From Byssothecium circinans (taxonomy: Eukaryota > Ascomycota > Dothideomycetes > Pleosporales > Massarinaceae), in contig ML977023.1 in the NCBI GenBank assembly GCA_010015675.1, positions 130,749 through 194,748 on the forward strand: a stretch of DNA of 64,000 nt. Reading direction: 5' to 3'. How positions within the stretch are numbered: the stretch's first letter is position 1; every line of letters begins with the position of its first letter. The notes below the pieces were generated by a model. That model searched no databases and was not told the origin of the DNA. It saw only the letters and a program-made list of their open reading frames with translations. A program made the position numbers and the translations under genes. Positions 47,166 through 60,273 of this stretch are shown piece by piece.

Positions 47166-47847
47166 ATGAAGTTCTTCTTCGTTGCTGCCACCGGCTTTTT
47201 CAGCATCGTCTCAGCAGCCCCAGCTGCCGCTCCCGGTGCGCCATGGGAAGCAATGGCTCCGCCCCCTGCTGGTACTGCGTTCTTCACACTCCAAGCTAGA
47301 TCGTACGCCTGCCCTCACATCCCCGCTCCTTAGTCGCCCACGGCACTAACACTAAAGTCAGTTCGGCAACCACAGTCAACAGCCAATACGTCACCCTCAA
47401 GACGGGTTCCACCTCTTACGCTCTCAACGCCAATGCAGCTTCCGCCTCGAAGTTCTTCTCCATCAAGTACGACAAGACCGGCACCTACGCTTTCCACAAC
47501 TCGGACGATACAAGGCAGGTGGTGCTCCAGGGCACCAGCAGCGCGCTCCTTTACCTGCTTGATGCGACAAACCCTAGTACCGATACTATTCCGAAGGGCT
47601 CGCTCATGGAATGGGCGACGTTTACTCGGGACAACGATGTCGTCGGTGTAAAGGATGGAAGCACCCTGACGAACCGCACGTTTGCGGCTGTTAAGCAGTC
47701 TGATGGAAGTTTCAATCTGGCGCTGTATGATGGTGAGTCTTCTGTTGATGCTGTGTGGTGAAGTGTTTGCTGATTGGATTTGTAGGCGCGACACAGGTTA
47801 CCGCGGACATTACTCCGCTCACACTCAACCTCGTGAAGGCAACTTAG
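47166..47847 (+). CDS. small secreted protein, unknown
   Basis: Three exons, 47166-47302, 47362-47732 and 47786-47847, encode 189 residues. A clear signal peptide (FFFVAATGFFSIVSAAPA) is followed by a Pro/Ala-rich linker and a beta-rich domain (TVNSQYVTLKTGSTSYAL, KFFSIKYDKTGTYAFH, FNLALYDG). There are no Cys residues in the mature part, so it is not a typical Cys-rich effector. The intron 1 acceptor is AAGTCAG; the nearer AAAG would shift the frame. It resembles Dothideomycete secreted proteins of unknown function. Confidence 0.82.
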
Positions 47848-48389
47848 AGAGATATGAGAGGGAGTCCGTTTGGGAGAGGATGGTGAAGGTTACTGGCTTC
47901 AGGACGTTAGCTTCAGCTGTAAATATTCGAAGAATAATCGAAATGTCGAAGTCTAGCCATTGGTCTTCCTTTCAAGGTGATGAAGTGATGGCTTTGAGCC
48001 ATGAGATCCCCTTAGAAGAGAAGTCCCAGAAACATGGAAGTGAGAGCGATGTGATTCCGTGCAGATTGTAGGGTCGACACTAAAGATGAGAATCCAAGGT
48101 CTTTCTCCCTTGTACACTAAGGGTATTGAGGCACACGGCCCCTCCTGATGTTGACACGATCTATGAGAAGGGATGAAGTGTGGGTGGAGATCCGTCAATA
48201 ATGATGCATGTCTGGTGGATGGTCGGTCGCATCACGTGCTTATCGATAACACGACCCCCACTAGCCCGCAATTTCGACCTGAAATTCTTGGCAGCACAAC
48301 GACGGAAACCGTCGACAAAGCCTACCGACTCTCCCATTTCGAGCCCCTCGCACTCTACCGCAAGGCATATTCGAAACGACAACGTCAAT
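47848..48389. other. intergenic region
   Basis: About 540 bp between the small secreted protein gene and eIF3m. A TATCGATA palindrome-like ATCGAT occurs near 48242. No gene is supported. Confidence 0.55.
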
Positions 48390-49765
48390 ATGCCCGGTCC
48401 GACAACGACACTGCTGATCGAGGGCAGCTTCGAGGAGCTTGCCGACGAGCTCGCACAATACATCGACAATCTCAAAAATTCCCAGGGCGACACAAAGTCC
48501 AACATCCAAGCCGAGACAGCCGCGAACCTGAAGGAGAACAAGAAAGATGAGGTGCTCAAGAAGCTCGTCATGGGTAGTCAAGCGCTCAACCAGGCACCGG
48601 AGAAGGGTAGGGACAGCACCTTGCTGGGGTCATGAAATGAATGAATAGAGGGCTGACAATGTGGGATGCAGAGTTCATAGCGGCATACAACCTTCTCATC
48701 CACCTTGTACGGCAGTCGCCCAATCTTCCCATGTTCCTACCAAAGATCTGCGCACACTTGAGCGCTCCCATCACATCCTCGCCGCTGAATGGCGGCGGGC
48801 TTGCGCTTTCGGTGCTCGGCACCGTCTTCAACACGCTCCCCGAAGACCATTCCGAGATGCGATATCACATCCTGCTCGCCGTTCTGCGCGTCATTCGAGC
48901 CACATCAAACTTCGAGACCCTGCGACCACAACTGAAGCAGCTAGACAAATGGTTAGAAGAGTGGGAGATGGACGACTCGGAGGACCGCAAACTGTACCTT
49001 GCAGTCAGCGATGTTGCGGCGGATGCGGGAGAGGACGAGCAGGCTTACACATACCTCCTTCGCGCTCTTCGGACGTTTTCATCAGAAGAGGTTTCCTCGA
49101 CCGAAGCCCGCGAACTCTCCCTCCGCGCCCTCAAATCTGCCCTCACACACCCAGCCCACTTCGACTTCCAGGACCTCACCGACCTCGACTCTATTCAAGC
49201 ACTCCGCAACTCAGACCCGATATACTTCCAGCTTCTTGAGATCTTCAACTCAGATCTGCTAGACGACCTCAACGACTTCAAGGACGAGCATGACGGCTGG
49301 ATCGAGGAGTCAGGCTTGGACAATGCGGCGTTGAACAGGAAAATGCGATTACTCACTCTGGCCTCAATAGCCGCATCCACAGGCCAGGCGCGATCGCTCC
49401 CGTACTCCAGCATCGCCAAAGCCCTCCAGATCCCGTCCGAGGATGTCGAGATGTGGGTCATTGACGTGATTCGCGCCGGACTTGTGGAGGGCAAGCTTAG
49501 CCAGCTAAACCAGACATTCCTCATCCACCGGTCCACATACCGCGTCTTCGGAGACAACCAGTGGAGGGAGGTATCATCGCGCCTCGACATGTGGCGGAAT
49601 AGTTTGCAGGGCGTGCTTCAAGTTATTCAGGCGGAGAAGCAGCGGTTTATTGAAGAGAGGGAGAACGAGGCGAGCAAGGCGGAGCAGAAGTTTGAGCAGG
49701 CACAGAGGGGTGGTGGAAGACGTGACAACAAGGCCAAGCCGAGGCCCATGATTGACGATGAATGA
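48390..49765 (+). CDS. translation initiation factor eIF3 subunit m
   Basis: Two exons, 48390-48606 and 48672-49765, encode 436 residues. The N-terminal helical part (FEELADELAQYID, FIAAYNLLIHLVRQSPNLP) and the C-terminal PCI domain (about 230-380; LLTLASIAAST, LPYSSIAKALQI, VEMWVIDVIRAGLVEGKL, RSTYRVFGDNQW) identify eIF3m. It is a PCI subunit of the octameric core of eIF3, which binds the 40S subunit. The tail is charged and Gly/Arg-rich (RGGGRRDNKAKPRP). Length and domain order fit filamentous fungal orthologues. Intron 1 has a weaker GTAGGG donor but splices in frame at a Glu codon. Confidence 0.94.
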
Positions 49766-50024
49766 GATGGATTAAGGAATGACGATAAGCGGTTGATTCC
49801 TCTTTTCTTGTAACTCTTCGCCGAAATAGGACGAGCAGGGTTGGGCGAGGTGCATTCAGAGGCTAGGCTTTCTGGGTAAATGAATGGAATAGGTGAGGCG
49901 AAGCAGCCCTCGCGCTGCATGCATGCGATAGAAAATACGATCATATCTTTCATGGAACTCTCTATCAAGCTGTCATGAAGTCTCTAGGACTATCAAAGTG
50001 AATTACCAACTCTCCCACCCCTAC

Positions 50025-51113
<1,089 letters not shown>

Positions 51114-51514
51114 GGTGAGGTTGCTGGGGTATGACGATGTGGGTTGTTGTGCAGGCGATGCCGGTGGCGCCTTTTTCTGATTGGCGCTGGCTGGGTTAGC
51201 GCGGGTAGGTGAGAGGTGAGATGGACGGGCGCGACTTCAGACTTCCTCTCATTCTCACTTTCTGAATCAGAATTGATGTCTTGATTTTGGGCAGCTAACC
51301 TTGCGTCACTAACAGCACCCGGCTAGCTTCACTTATAGGCAACCACTCCACTTCAACCAGGTCCACGCTCGAGGTTGGTATTCGTCTCCCACCAGTCTAT
51401 CCAGCTATTGCAGCCCAAAAGTCGACATCTGTTTCCCTTCTCACTTAATTCCACCTCTGTCTTTCGTCTCTCGAATTTAGATCAGCACCACCACCACCGT
51501 CGGATCTCTCCGCC
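51114..51514. other. divergent promoter region
   Basis: About 400 bp separate the starts of URA6 (-) and the F-box-like gene (+). The half near 51515 is CT/CA-rich. No specific site is claimed. Confidence 0.55.
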
Positions 51515-52560
51515 ATGGAAAGCAAAGCCCGTCTCCTTTCCCGCATCCGACCCGGCAAAGCCAGTCCGAAGAAGATTCGCGGGTTCATGGCATTACCCGG
51601 TGAAGTTCGGAATCAGATCTACAACTACTACTTCCAAGAGGCCTTCCGTTGCGAGATTGCCGCCAAAGAATCCCACATCGACCAGCTCGCAGAGAAACCA
51701 CCATCTGAGACGATCAAACTCTGCGTAGGTGTCACTAGAGGGAAGAGCTCCGCACCCATTTATCTCGACGAGTCTAATTATACGACGGCACAGCAGAGGA
51801 AGCTACGTGTTTCAAGGCATTGGGGCAACTCCAAGCACGTACAAGGCCTTTCGACGAAGTGGGAAACATCTCTGTGCCCTTTGATTCTGGTGTGCAAGCA
51901 GATCCACCGCGAGACCATCGTCTTCCTCTATCAAAACACGACGTTCGTCTTCGACTCCCCGAAGCGCATCACCAGCTTTTTCAAATGGGTGCCGAGCAGG
52001 AATTTGGTCAACGTTACAAAGCTGCAGCTCTACTATGTTCCACAACTAGGAGACCCTGGGCAGCTCTTCGAAGGAAAACATCAAGTCGCCTGGTCGCGTG
52101 CCTGCAAGGGATTCACGAAGAAGATGGGCAATTTGCAGGACTTAACTGTCATCATCTACACTGCTCAACATGTCAGGTGGTTTGGTATATCTCATATCTA
52201 CCCTTCTCAAAGTGCTTCACTGATTTTATTTTACCATTAGACCTCCGACAAAGTTTCATTCAACCACTTCTCCAGTTTCGACGGCTCTCAGTGTCCAAAC
52301 CCTCTGATGACTCTCCAACTTCCGCAAAGGCGCTCACGAAGGTTAAAGTGCATTTCAGCACTTATTGGAGCAGGGTGGGCTTTACGCGCGAGGCTGTGAC
52401 GGATGCTTCGAACCATCTTCACCGTCTCTACGCTCAGGCAATCGAAAAGGCAATCCTTGGAGCGAGTGAGGAGGAGGCTATGAAGGGGTTCTTTGATGCT
52501 TGGGAAGGTAGGTATGCGCAGTGGAAGCATCATCTGCAGTACAACGTCACAGGTTGGTGA
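51515..52560 (+). CDS. F-box-like fungal protein
   Basis: Two exons, 51515-52184 and 52241-52560, encode 329 residues. FMALPGEVRNQIYNYYF near residue 25 and LILVCKQIHRETIVFLYQNT near residue 125 are the signature pair of a large Pezizomycotina family whose N-terminus is related to the F-box (often annotated as DUF7730-like). F-box proteins link substrates to SCF ubiquitin ligases, but many fungal members lack proof of this. The intron uses a GTATAT donor (G of Gly split) and a CCATTAG acceptor. Other donors nearby break the frame. The substrate is unknown. Confidence 0.82.
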
Positions 52561-52925
52561 ATATGAATGTGGAATGTTATTGGAGTGAGGGAGGCGAATT
52601 TGACTCTAGGAAACGTAGTTGACGGCAAAAGCGGCATGGTAGATGGGCCCGTGAAAGGCTATTGCCACCAGCTTCCGAACCAAAGCTCATGATTGAGAGC
52701 TTGATATTTCGGAGCTTATATCCGAAAAGCCTTTGATTTGTTTATTTCTTTTATAGTTTCATGATATTTTCGGTCGGCCACTTGATACCTGAGCTCTTGG
52801 CATCCATGTCGTCGCTTCAGAGCTGGGAATAGCGAGCAAATGAGCAGTCATCAACTTCTATCTTGCTACAGACGGCATGCCGTGAGGACTATGAGAGAGT
52901 CTCTTCATCTTATATACATACCCTT
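52561..52925. other. convergent intergenic region
   Basis: About 365 bp between the F-box-like gene and the 3' end of the beta-galactosidase gene. It is AT-rich around 52690-52780. No further element was recognised. Confidence 0.55.
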
Positions 52926-55900
52926 TTAATACGCCCCTGTTCTTTCCACCCATCCCTCCATGGGTGCCAGCTCCACCTCACCATACCCACTCTTAACCGG
53001 CATACCAGCCACCAACTCCACACCCCCAGGCTTCGCGCCACCCTCGCCAAGTGCCCAAACACTAATCGCCACATAATTCTCTCCCCGATAATTCCAAATA
53101 CCTTGAGGCACAGGAAACCTACTCTGCGGCCCAATCCCATTCGCAAACTTGCCAAACTGATACCCATTAACCCACACCTGAGCACGCCACCCTTTACCTG
53201 CCCCTGCAAAAGCATCGCCCTTGAAGACCACAGAAAGCGGGACATCGTAGCCCGAGGGAATATCCAGCGGGAACTCGGTGCTGTAGAAAGTGACGCCGGG
53301 TTTCGAGAGTGCGGTTGCTGGGCCGGCACTGCTGTTCCAGGAGGCGGTTGGCGCAGAGGGGAGATGGTAACCTTGACGTTCGGGGAAGAGAGCGCCTTCG
53401 TTCATGGGGCCGCGGACTCCACCGTGGTAATCCTCGCCGCCGAGGTTGCCGGTGATTTTCCAGATAATGCCGTCGTCGGCGCGGGAGGAGTTTGAGCGGG
53501 TGTGGCCGGGGAAGTTGTAGCCGTGGATTCCGCGGGGTGTTTTCATTTCGTTGTACCCGATGAACCTGGCGTATGGAGTCAGCAAGTGTTCTGTGAAATT
53601 TGGGAACTTTGGGGTCTTTGGGAAAGTGGAAGTAAAAGTGAAAGAGGGCTACTAACCAATTCCCATTATGACCCATATGATCCACCAAAACCGTAAGCAC
53701 ATACGGCTTCGCCGCTGCGAGTTTCGGAAGCGAAAGCGTCAGATTCGCAATCGACACTCCGGGCACTCCATGCCATGAGCCAAGAAAAGTCCCATTAACC
53801 CACGCCGACGATGCAAAAGCCGAGCCGCCGGAAACATTGAGATGGATAACGCTTTCATTCCCCGTCGCAATGAAATGGCCCCGGAAGATCAACGAGCCTG
53901 TATTATACCCGTACTCGGCGCCCCATAGCACCGTGGGGGTAGTGAGCGGCCAATACGTATTCTTAGTCTCCTTGTGGTCGGCATCTGTCCAGCTTGCATC
54001 GTCATACGTGTCTTGGAGTTCGGGGAGTGCGTCGATGGATTTCCAGGAGAGGGATTTGAGGTCGGGGAGTTTGATCTCGGGGGCGGTGAAGGGGACTGTG
54101 CCGCTGAGGAAGCCGTTGCGGTCGAGTTTTGCGTCGATGGGTTGGGCGTTGAATGTGAAGGCTGTGATGTCTTGGTGCGCACCTCCTACGATGTCGATGG
54201 TTGTGGTGGCGTTGATGTCGCCTACGAGATTGATCTTGTCGCCGGATATTGAGGCGCTGCGGATTAGGTATCCGGCTTTGACGATGAGGTCGGATGACGA
54301 TGTTGCGTCGTGCGAGTAACTGCCTTCGGGCAGTGTGCTCACGGTCCAGTAATTGTACGCCTGGTTGCGGTCTAGAACCACGATGTAAAGATCCGATCCG
54401 ATACGCACAACACGGCGAGTGGGGCTGGATTGCCAGTTCAAAATAGTGTTACCGTTGCGATTAGAGAACTCTACGCCGGATCCTTCGACGGCAGTCGCCC
54501 CGCTGGTTTTCGACACTGCGAGTTCGTGCTGCTCATTCGGACCGCCGTAGACAATCAAAACAGTCCGACTCCCATACTTCTTCCAGGTAAAGATTTCAGC
54601 CGTAGAGTAAAGAAGATTGAAGCCGCCGATATCGTAATCCGTTACATGGATCTTTGTATCGCGGCCGTTTAAGGAAAGCTCGCCGCCGAGTTGCGGAATA
54701 GTGAGGTTTCCTGCACTGGTTTGTACCCGGAGTTTGTAAGGGGTCGAGGCGAGAGAGTTGTATTTGGTCTGCCGCGTGACGTAGAAGTTGGTCTTGTTTC
54801 CGAAGAGCGGCGTTACGGTTATGGCAGTGTTGTTTGTGTAGATACCGGTGGTGTTGTAGCCTGGTACTGCGGATGCTAGGGCCGGAGAGGCTTGCACGAA
54901 GTTTGCGATTAGTTTTGCCTCGCTGTATTTTTCGCGGTGGACTTGGCGTTCTTCTGTTATAGCGGCGCCGTAGCTGGTGTTGGGTAGGTGGGTTAATAAG
55001 GTTTGTCCCGAAAGTTAACTAGATCAGTTTGCTCTCTTGGATCACTTACTCGTAGGACGTATAGCCATCAGCGTGCCCGAGATTTCCCCAATTAGTCCCA
55101 CCAAAGGTCTGAACTTGGTCAGTATTCACCCTCACAAGTGAAACCCTATCAACATACCATATAAACGTTAAAGATGGTCACACCAGTGGCAATGTTGTTC
55201 TTGTAAAAGACCCTTTCAAACTCATGATTCGTAAACTCCGCACATTTCTCAAACCCATCTCCGCCCCACGGCTGAAACGCACCGCCCTGAAACTCTGGAA
55301 TGAGGTAAGGAGTGCTCGGGCTCTGCTGCAAATGCGTCTTTCTCCAATTCGTCGGCAGGATGTTGTCAAGCCAGTACGTTGGGTCGGTACAGTTCATACC
55401 CAGTGGGTACGCGTCATGGCCGTAGATATCCACTGGAGCATCAGTGCCCGGGGCGTTGAGTCCATTGGACCAGGCGGGGTTATTGATCAAGGGAACTACG
55501 ATACCCAGGCTGCGGACCTGAGCCATGAGATTGTTCATGTAGTTCGCATCTGGGAAGGTGACGTTGTTCGCACCCAGGCTGTATTCGTTTTCGGGCTGGA
55601 AGAGGATGACGGGTCCACCGTTGGTGATCTGCGCTTTAGCGATGATGGGTGTTATGCCCTCAATGTAGTTCTTGGATGCGGCCTGGTAGTCCGCGTCTGG
55701 TGTACGTAGGTTTCCGGAGATTCGCTGTAGCCAGCCTGGGAAACCTCCTCCGGATACTTCAGCATTAATGTACGGACCGGGGCGCTGGGAAGTACGTAAG
55801 TCATCAGCGGTAACGTTTATCTTGGATCTTACTTACAGCGATGAGGTACACGCCGGCTTTCTTAGCGGCGGCAAAGTATGGCTCCCAGTCGTAAATGCCA

Positions 55901-56340
55901 TCGGCTTGGAAGTGACCGGGTTTCGGCTCATGCAGCACCCATGCGGCATAGAAAGAAACGCCATTGTATCCTAAGGCCTTAATCTTCTGGAATATGTCTA
56001 GCCATAGACTTGGGACGGGTAAACTTGCGTATGGTTAACATCATTCCAAGGTTGAAATGCCACCACCGATCAACTTACCGGAATGGATGAAATTCGCCAC
56101 CCCAGAAGATTATACGTTCGCCATGCACAAAGAGCGAGTGCTCGTCCCATGTCACCTGAGTATCATGTTAGTATCGTTGGATGAAGAAGAAGCCTAGAGC
56201 CATTGACATACAATATTTTGTAATGGTGCGCGCTTCTCCGGGATGATGAAATCCGTCGGCTTCCCACTAAGACCCCGACCAAAAGCCTGGAAAGGCAGTA
56301 GCGCAAGCAAAAATGTCGCAAGCTCAGAGATGATGCGCAT
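52926..56340 (-). CDS. lacA: extracellular GH35 beta-galactosidase, LacA-type
   Basis: Seven exons (56212-56340, 56079-56155, 55837-56023, 55158-55784, 55050-55108, 53657-54973, 52926-53565) encode 1011 residues, the usual size of fungal LacA. It hydrolyses terminal beta-galactosides of pectin, xyloglucan and lactose. A signal peptide ([16 protein letters not shown]) is present. In the catalytic barrel, Glu198 in FQPENEYS is the expected acid/base and Glu295 in [15 protein letters not shown] the nucleophile. [24 protein letters not shown] and [20 protein letters not shown] are further signatures. The beta-rich domains 2-5 follow, ending in [17 protein letters not shown] and VAISVWAL. There are many N-glycosylation sequons. 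The seven exons join in frame with standard sites except a GTTAGT donor after Asn-Trp. The enzyme looks active. Confidence 0.96.
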
Positions 56341-57127
56341 GGTGTGTTGTTCCACCTACCTTATGGAATCCTTTCTTGGTGCGAGAGATCTCATCGCTGA
56401 ACAAGAGGAATATTTTGTGTGCATATATACATACATTTTCCGGGGTTTCTGGAACGATCAACCTGGGTTCGCGGGACGTCAGCCCGTTAGTCTTTGTAAA
56501 GGTATCCATGCCTATGTAGGCTAAGCTTTCGCTGGTCATTGTAATGCTCGTAGAGACGGACAAATATCTTCCGGCGGTGCGGGGTTATTCGCGAGAAAAA
56601 TTGGATTTCGCCGTCACAGGAACTACGTATTTCGTACGAATACTTTTTTTGGACTCGAACAGTTGAGAATTTGTTGGCAGTGTTGAAATGCATGGTATCC
56701 CAAGTGCGATCCACCGGGAGAGTTCAGGCTCGCAGGACCTTTGAAGGTTATCAGCACGCTAAACCCAAGAGAGAGACGTTCTTGATCTCCTACTCGTCAA
56801 AGTAATGAATATGAGGATTCTTAGAGTCATGTGGGAATTTAAGTGTCCACAGACCAATAAGGCCCTCCACGCATCATCTGAAAGTGGGACGCAATAAATC
56901 AGAGTGCAGATGGCGAAGTAACGTGATCACAGGATTACACGGGCGGCCAAGGAGGTCTCTCACTCTCAGAGAACTTCCACCCCTTTAGGGGTAAAGGTTG
57001 ATATCAAGGAGTACCTGGCACAGGTGTTTTGTAAAAATCGTAACATCGCTATTGGCTAAAAGAACTCCTTCGATCAAAGGAGCTTTTACATCAAAACTCC
57101 GATATGCCAGGCGCAACAAAGAACAGG
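56341..57127. other. intergenic region, AT-richer
   Basis: About 790 bp that include the lacA promoter. No gene is supported. A weak open frame at 56985-57197 may be decayed sequence of the adjacent rhodopsin-fold pseudogene. Confidence 0.5.
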
Positions 57128-57640
57128 CTACCGGGGTATCAGCAGATTGCTCATAGGCAGCAGTTCTGAACTCACAAAGAAGGAGCCTATCATCCATAGA
57201 ACGATAATGGTCATGATGATATTGCTAATAATGCTGAAGGTTCGATCCTCCTGTAGAGAACCGACCACGGAGGTCTTGATCAAGCCGTGGAGGAAGTGGC
57301 AGGCCAAAATGTTAGAAAGTTGCATTTTAGGCTGTTAGCTTTTGACTTTGGAAACACCGTGAGAACAGATTTTACGAAAGACGACCCAGATACCAAGAGT
57401 CATGGTCTCGAATGGAACGCCTCTGATGCCTGTAAATGCCGCCTATACGTCGCTGACTCCCAGGCTAATCGTAATACACTGAGGGAAGTTAGTAACGACG
57501 TTTCTTTACTGCGCTCGAGCCATAAATATACTCACCAAGGATAACAATATAGTCCAGTCATCCACTCTCAAGGGGGCCTTATTTTTCAATCGAGCGATGG
57601 AGCCCTGGTTGTGGGTCTCCGTTTCATTTGTCAACGCCAT
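57128..57640 (-). pseudogene. broken rhodopsin-fold membrane protein gene
   Basis: The start at 57640 opens a frame of 35 codons (PLRVDDWTILLSL at its end), then a GTGAGT donor and CCCTCAG acceptor lead into CITISLGVSDV followed by an in-frame TAG at 57443-57445. The homology-like sequence continues beyond the stop (GVPFETMTLGIWVVF). After a further stop and a likely intron it resumes as KMQLSNILACHFLHGLIKT and a membrane helix (SIISNIIMTIIVLWMIGSF). The order DDWTILLSL, GVP..TMTL..WVVF, KMQL..LACHFLHGLIKTS is the N-terminal half of the fungal rhodopsin-fold family. The C-terminal half is missing or unrecognisable. I describe it as broken and do not reconstruct it. Confidence 0.7.
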
Positions 57641-58700
57641 TGGTGCTTCGAAATAAATTATCGGATTAGAAACGAGGTGGTACTAAACTTGGAGAAAAAA
57701 AGTGAGATGTAGCGATGACCATCAAGCGCCCATATCGTGAACGGTTGCGACATATTCGTGTGACTGTTTGGCGTAGTCATGCGTATTGTAGCTGTCGCAT
57801 TGATCCTGACCGCTTGCCGAGTGAACAGTCATTCCGGTCAGCCACTGTGAATTGAGTATCTAGTTACGAAGCGCTGCACAAAACTCAGAATGGGTTGGAT
57901 GAGTGTGACTAGTGGTATGTATACTCACCTAACGCTTGAGTTGACCCTTTCGCAAACTCCGTGAATGGAGCGTCAAAAGGTACACCTTGGCATGTTGAAT
58001 GGACAACGCCGTACGTATTATGATCTTGAAACTTGATTGGCCCGAAAGCTGCAAACCCAGACTTGCATGTCAGGCCAGTGGCGCCAGGGCGTCCAACATA
58101 CCCATCATTTGAGGGCATGACGTTAAGGCAACATACGCGCCCAAAAGATCTATGTGCTCCGCCTCGGTGGTGCATACACACCAGCTTGAAAGCGGGGAAG
58201 AACGCAGTAATACGGCAAAGCTGAAGTCCTCAGTGTATTGACACCTGCGGCGAGAATGTTGCATTCACCAGCCGCGGTACACCCACTAAAGTGTGGTAGT
58301 GCTTGCGTAACTCTTTCATATTAGGAGAATTGCACGAAAATGCGTTTTAAAACATTTAAACTAGATTAGGTATGGGCACGTGATAAGGAATTGGCCAATT
58401 AAAAAGCTAAAATTTAATGATTTATCTCTTAGAGATTTTGGAAGATTTACACCAATCAAAAAACCGTCGGCTGACGGTACGAGTCTTGACCTAGCTTGCC
58501 CCGTCGGTCTTGACAAGACGTTGGAATGCGCTTACGGGCTGAATCATCTGGAATTATCTGACCCTGATCGTCTTTCCCCGGAAGTTCTGGGATTTACGTG
58601 TCCACCTCGCTGTCTTTTTCCTTGTTGCATTCGCCACTACCTATGGTAGTGTCTTATAATCACACTCGTACTATTTTTTTGCATTGCACACATAACTAAA
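57641..58700. other. intergenic region with possible gene remnant
   Basis: About 1.06 kb. A minus-strand frame around 57909-58181 has Cys residues and a good GTGAGT donor at its end (see findings), but no complete gene could be assembled. The 58330-58450 part is strongly AT-rich. Confidence 0.5.
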
Positions 58701-60273
58701 ATGGGTCTCTCTACGAGCGTCCTTTTATCAAGCGCAGTTACCTTCTCCTTTATTTTTCTTCTCCGTCGATTCTCGGCCAGGTTCAACTTCCGGCGAAACC
58801 AGAATAAAAACACGAGGACATATTGGCCAAAAGATGTGTTCTTTCACATGGACTTCGACATGGAAAGCCACAGCGACTTCTCCTCAATGGTCCAATATCA
58901 TAAGAGACTTGGACGTACGTTCCGACTAGAATCATTGTTCGCGACCCCGGTCGTCTACACTACAGCACCCGAGAACTTACACATAATCTACACTGCTGGC
59001 AAGACTTTCGGTATTGAACCTCAGCGACTGCCACCAATGGAATTTTTCTGTGGCAAGGGCTTCCTCACAACCGATGGATCAGTTTGGCAGCAGTCGCGAA
59101 AGAGGCTGAAACCGACGTTTTCCAACGCCAACATATCGGACCTCAGTGTGCTGTCTCGCGATATTAAAGACCTGTTCAAGACAATTCCATTGAACGGTTC
59201 TTCATTTGACCTACAGCCCCTTCTGTTCACAACTGTAAGTTATGTCAGACTTTTCCTTTGATGGGTACTGTCCTGATAAATCACCAGTTTCTGAACAACT
59301 CACTACATTTTCTTCTTGGAGTCGATCCATCGGTCGATTCTGAAGGCGCGCCCTGCACCGCAGACGAATTCATTGAACACTTGCACAGCGCGCTAAGGGG
59401 CACTGGGCTTCGAGTAATGCTGGGTCGTCTAAGGCGTTTAGCACCAAAAAAAGCATACCAACAAGCCTGTCGTCGCGCTCACGAGTACCTGGACTTCTAC
59501 GTCCATCGAGCTTTGGAACACAATAAAAAAAATGGTGGGACATCGACCATGAATAAGCAACGAAGCTTGATCCAAGGGCTCGCTGAACAAACTGACGACA
59601 AAACATACATCCGTGATCAGGTTCTCCAAGGAATGATGGCTTCACAGGAGACCACGGCCGTGCTTATTTCGAATGCTATGTTTTTGTTAGCTCGGAACCA
59701 ACAACAATGGGACACTTTGAGGAGCGAGGTTCTAAGATTGGGCGAGGATCTGTTCACTTTCGACAATCTGAGGGGGTTCACAACTCTTCAGAACATTCTC
59801 AGCGAAAGTAGGCTACCCTTCATTTCAGACCTTGATGCTTACTGACTCCTCAAGCTCTACGGTTGTACCCGGTTTTTCCAATGATGATTCGGTGTTGCCT
59901 CCAAGACACCATGTTACCCGTCGGAGGTGGCCCGAATCACGACCAACCTATCTTCATTCCTAAAGGCACGTATTTACAAACGAGCTTCTTTGCCTTACAC
60001 AGGGAAGAGTCAGTGTTTGGACCTGGTATCGACGAATTTAGACCTGAACGGTGGCTGGAGAACCATCCTGGGCAGTGGGAGTATATGGCGTTTGGTGGCG
60101 GGCAAAGAGCTCGTTTAGGGAGAGAGAAAGTTCTGTTCGAGGCTGCGCTGGTGATAGCCAGGCTAGCGCAGAATTTTGAGCGGTTGGAGAGTCGTGATGC
60201 ACGACAGTGGAAGGGAATGCTGAGGCTGACAGGGAAGAATGCGAATGGCTGTCAGATCGCTTTGTACCGCTGA
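58701..60273 (+). CDS. cytochrome P450 lacking the heme-ligand cysteine
   Basis: Three exons, 58701-59234, 59288-59807 and 59855-60273, encode 490 residues. An N-terminal membrane anchor (VLLSSAVTFSFIFLL) is followed by P450 landmarks: helix C WQQSRKRLKPTFS, helix I MASQETTAVLI, helix K ETLRLYP (intact ExxR) and EFRPERW. Anchor, helix C and FTTDGSVW-like context suggest a CYP52-like alkane or fatty-acid hydroxylase clade. The heme loop reads FGGGQRARLGREK, whereas the family requires F-x2-G-x-R-x-C-x-G. Arg438 (codon CGT, 60112-60114) replaces the thiolate Cys. All else is open and splices in frame, with no stop. A P450 without this Cys should not carry out mono-oxygenation, so the gene is a pseudoenzyme, a recent null allele or a base-call error. 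Confidence 0.88.

Noticed and set aside
57230..57260. tRNA-like B-box sequence (GGTTCGATCC)
   Set aside because: The spacing inside the box is one base short, there is no A box upstream and no cloverleaf, and it lies in the rhodopsin-fold pseudogene.
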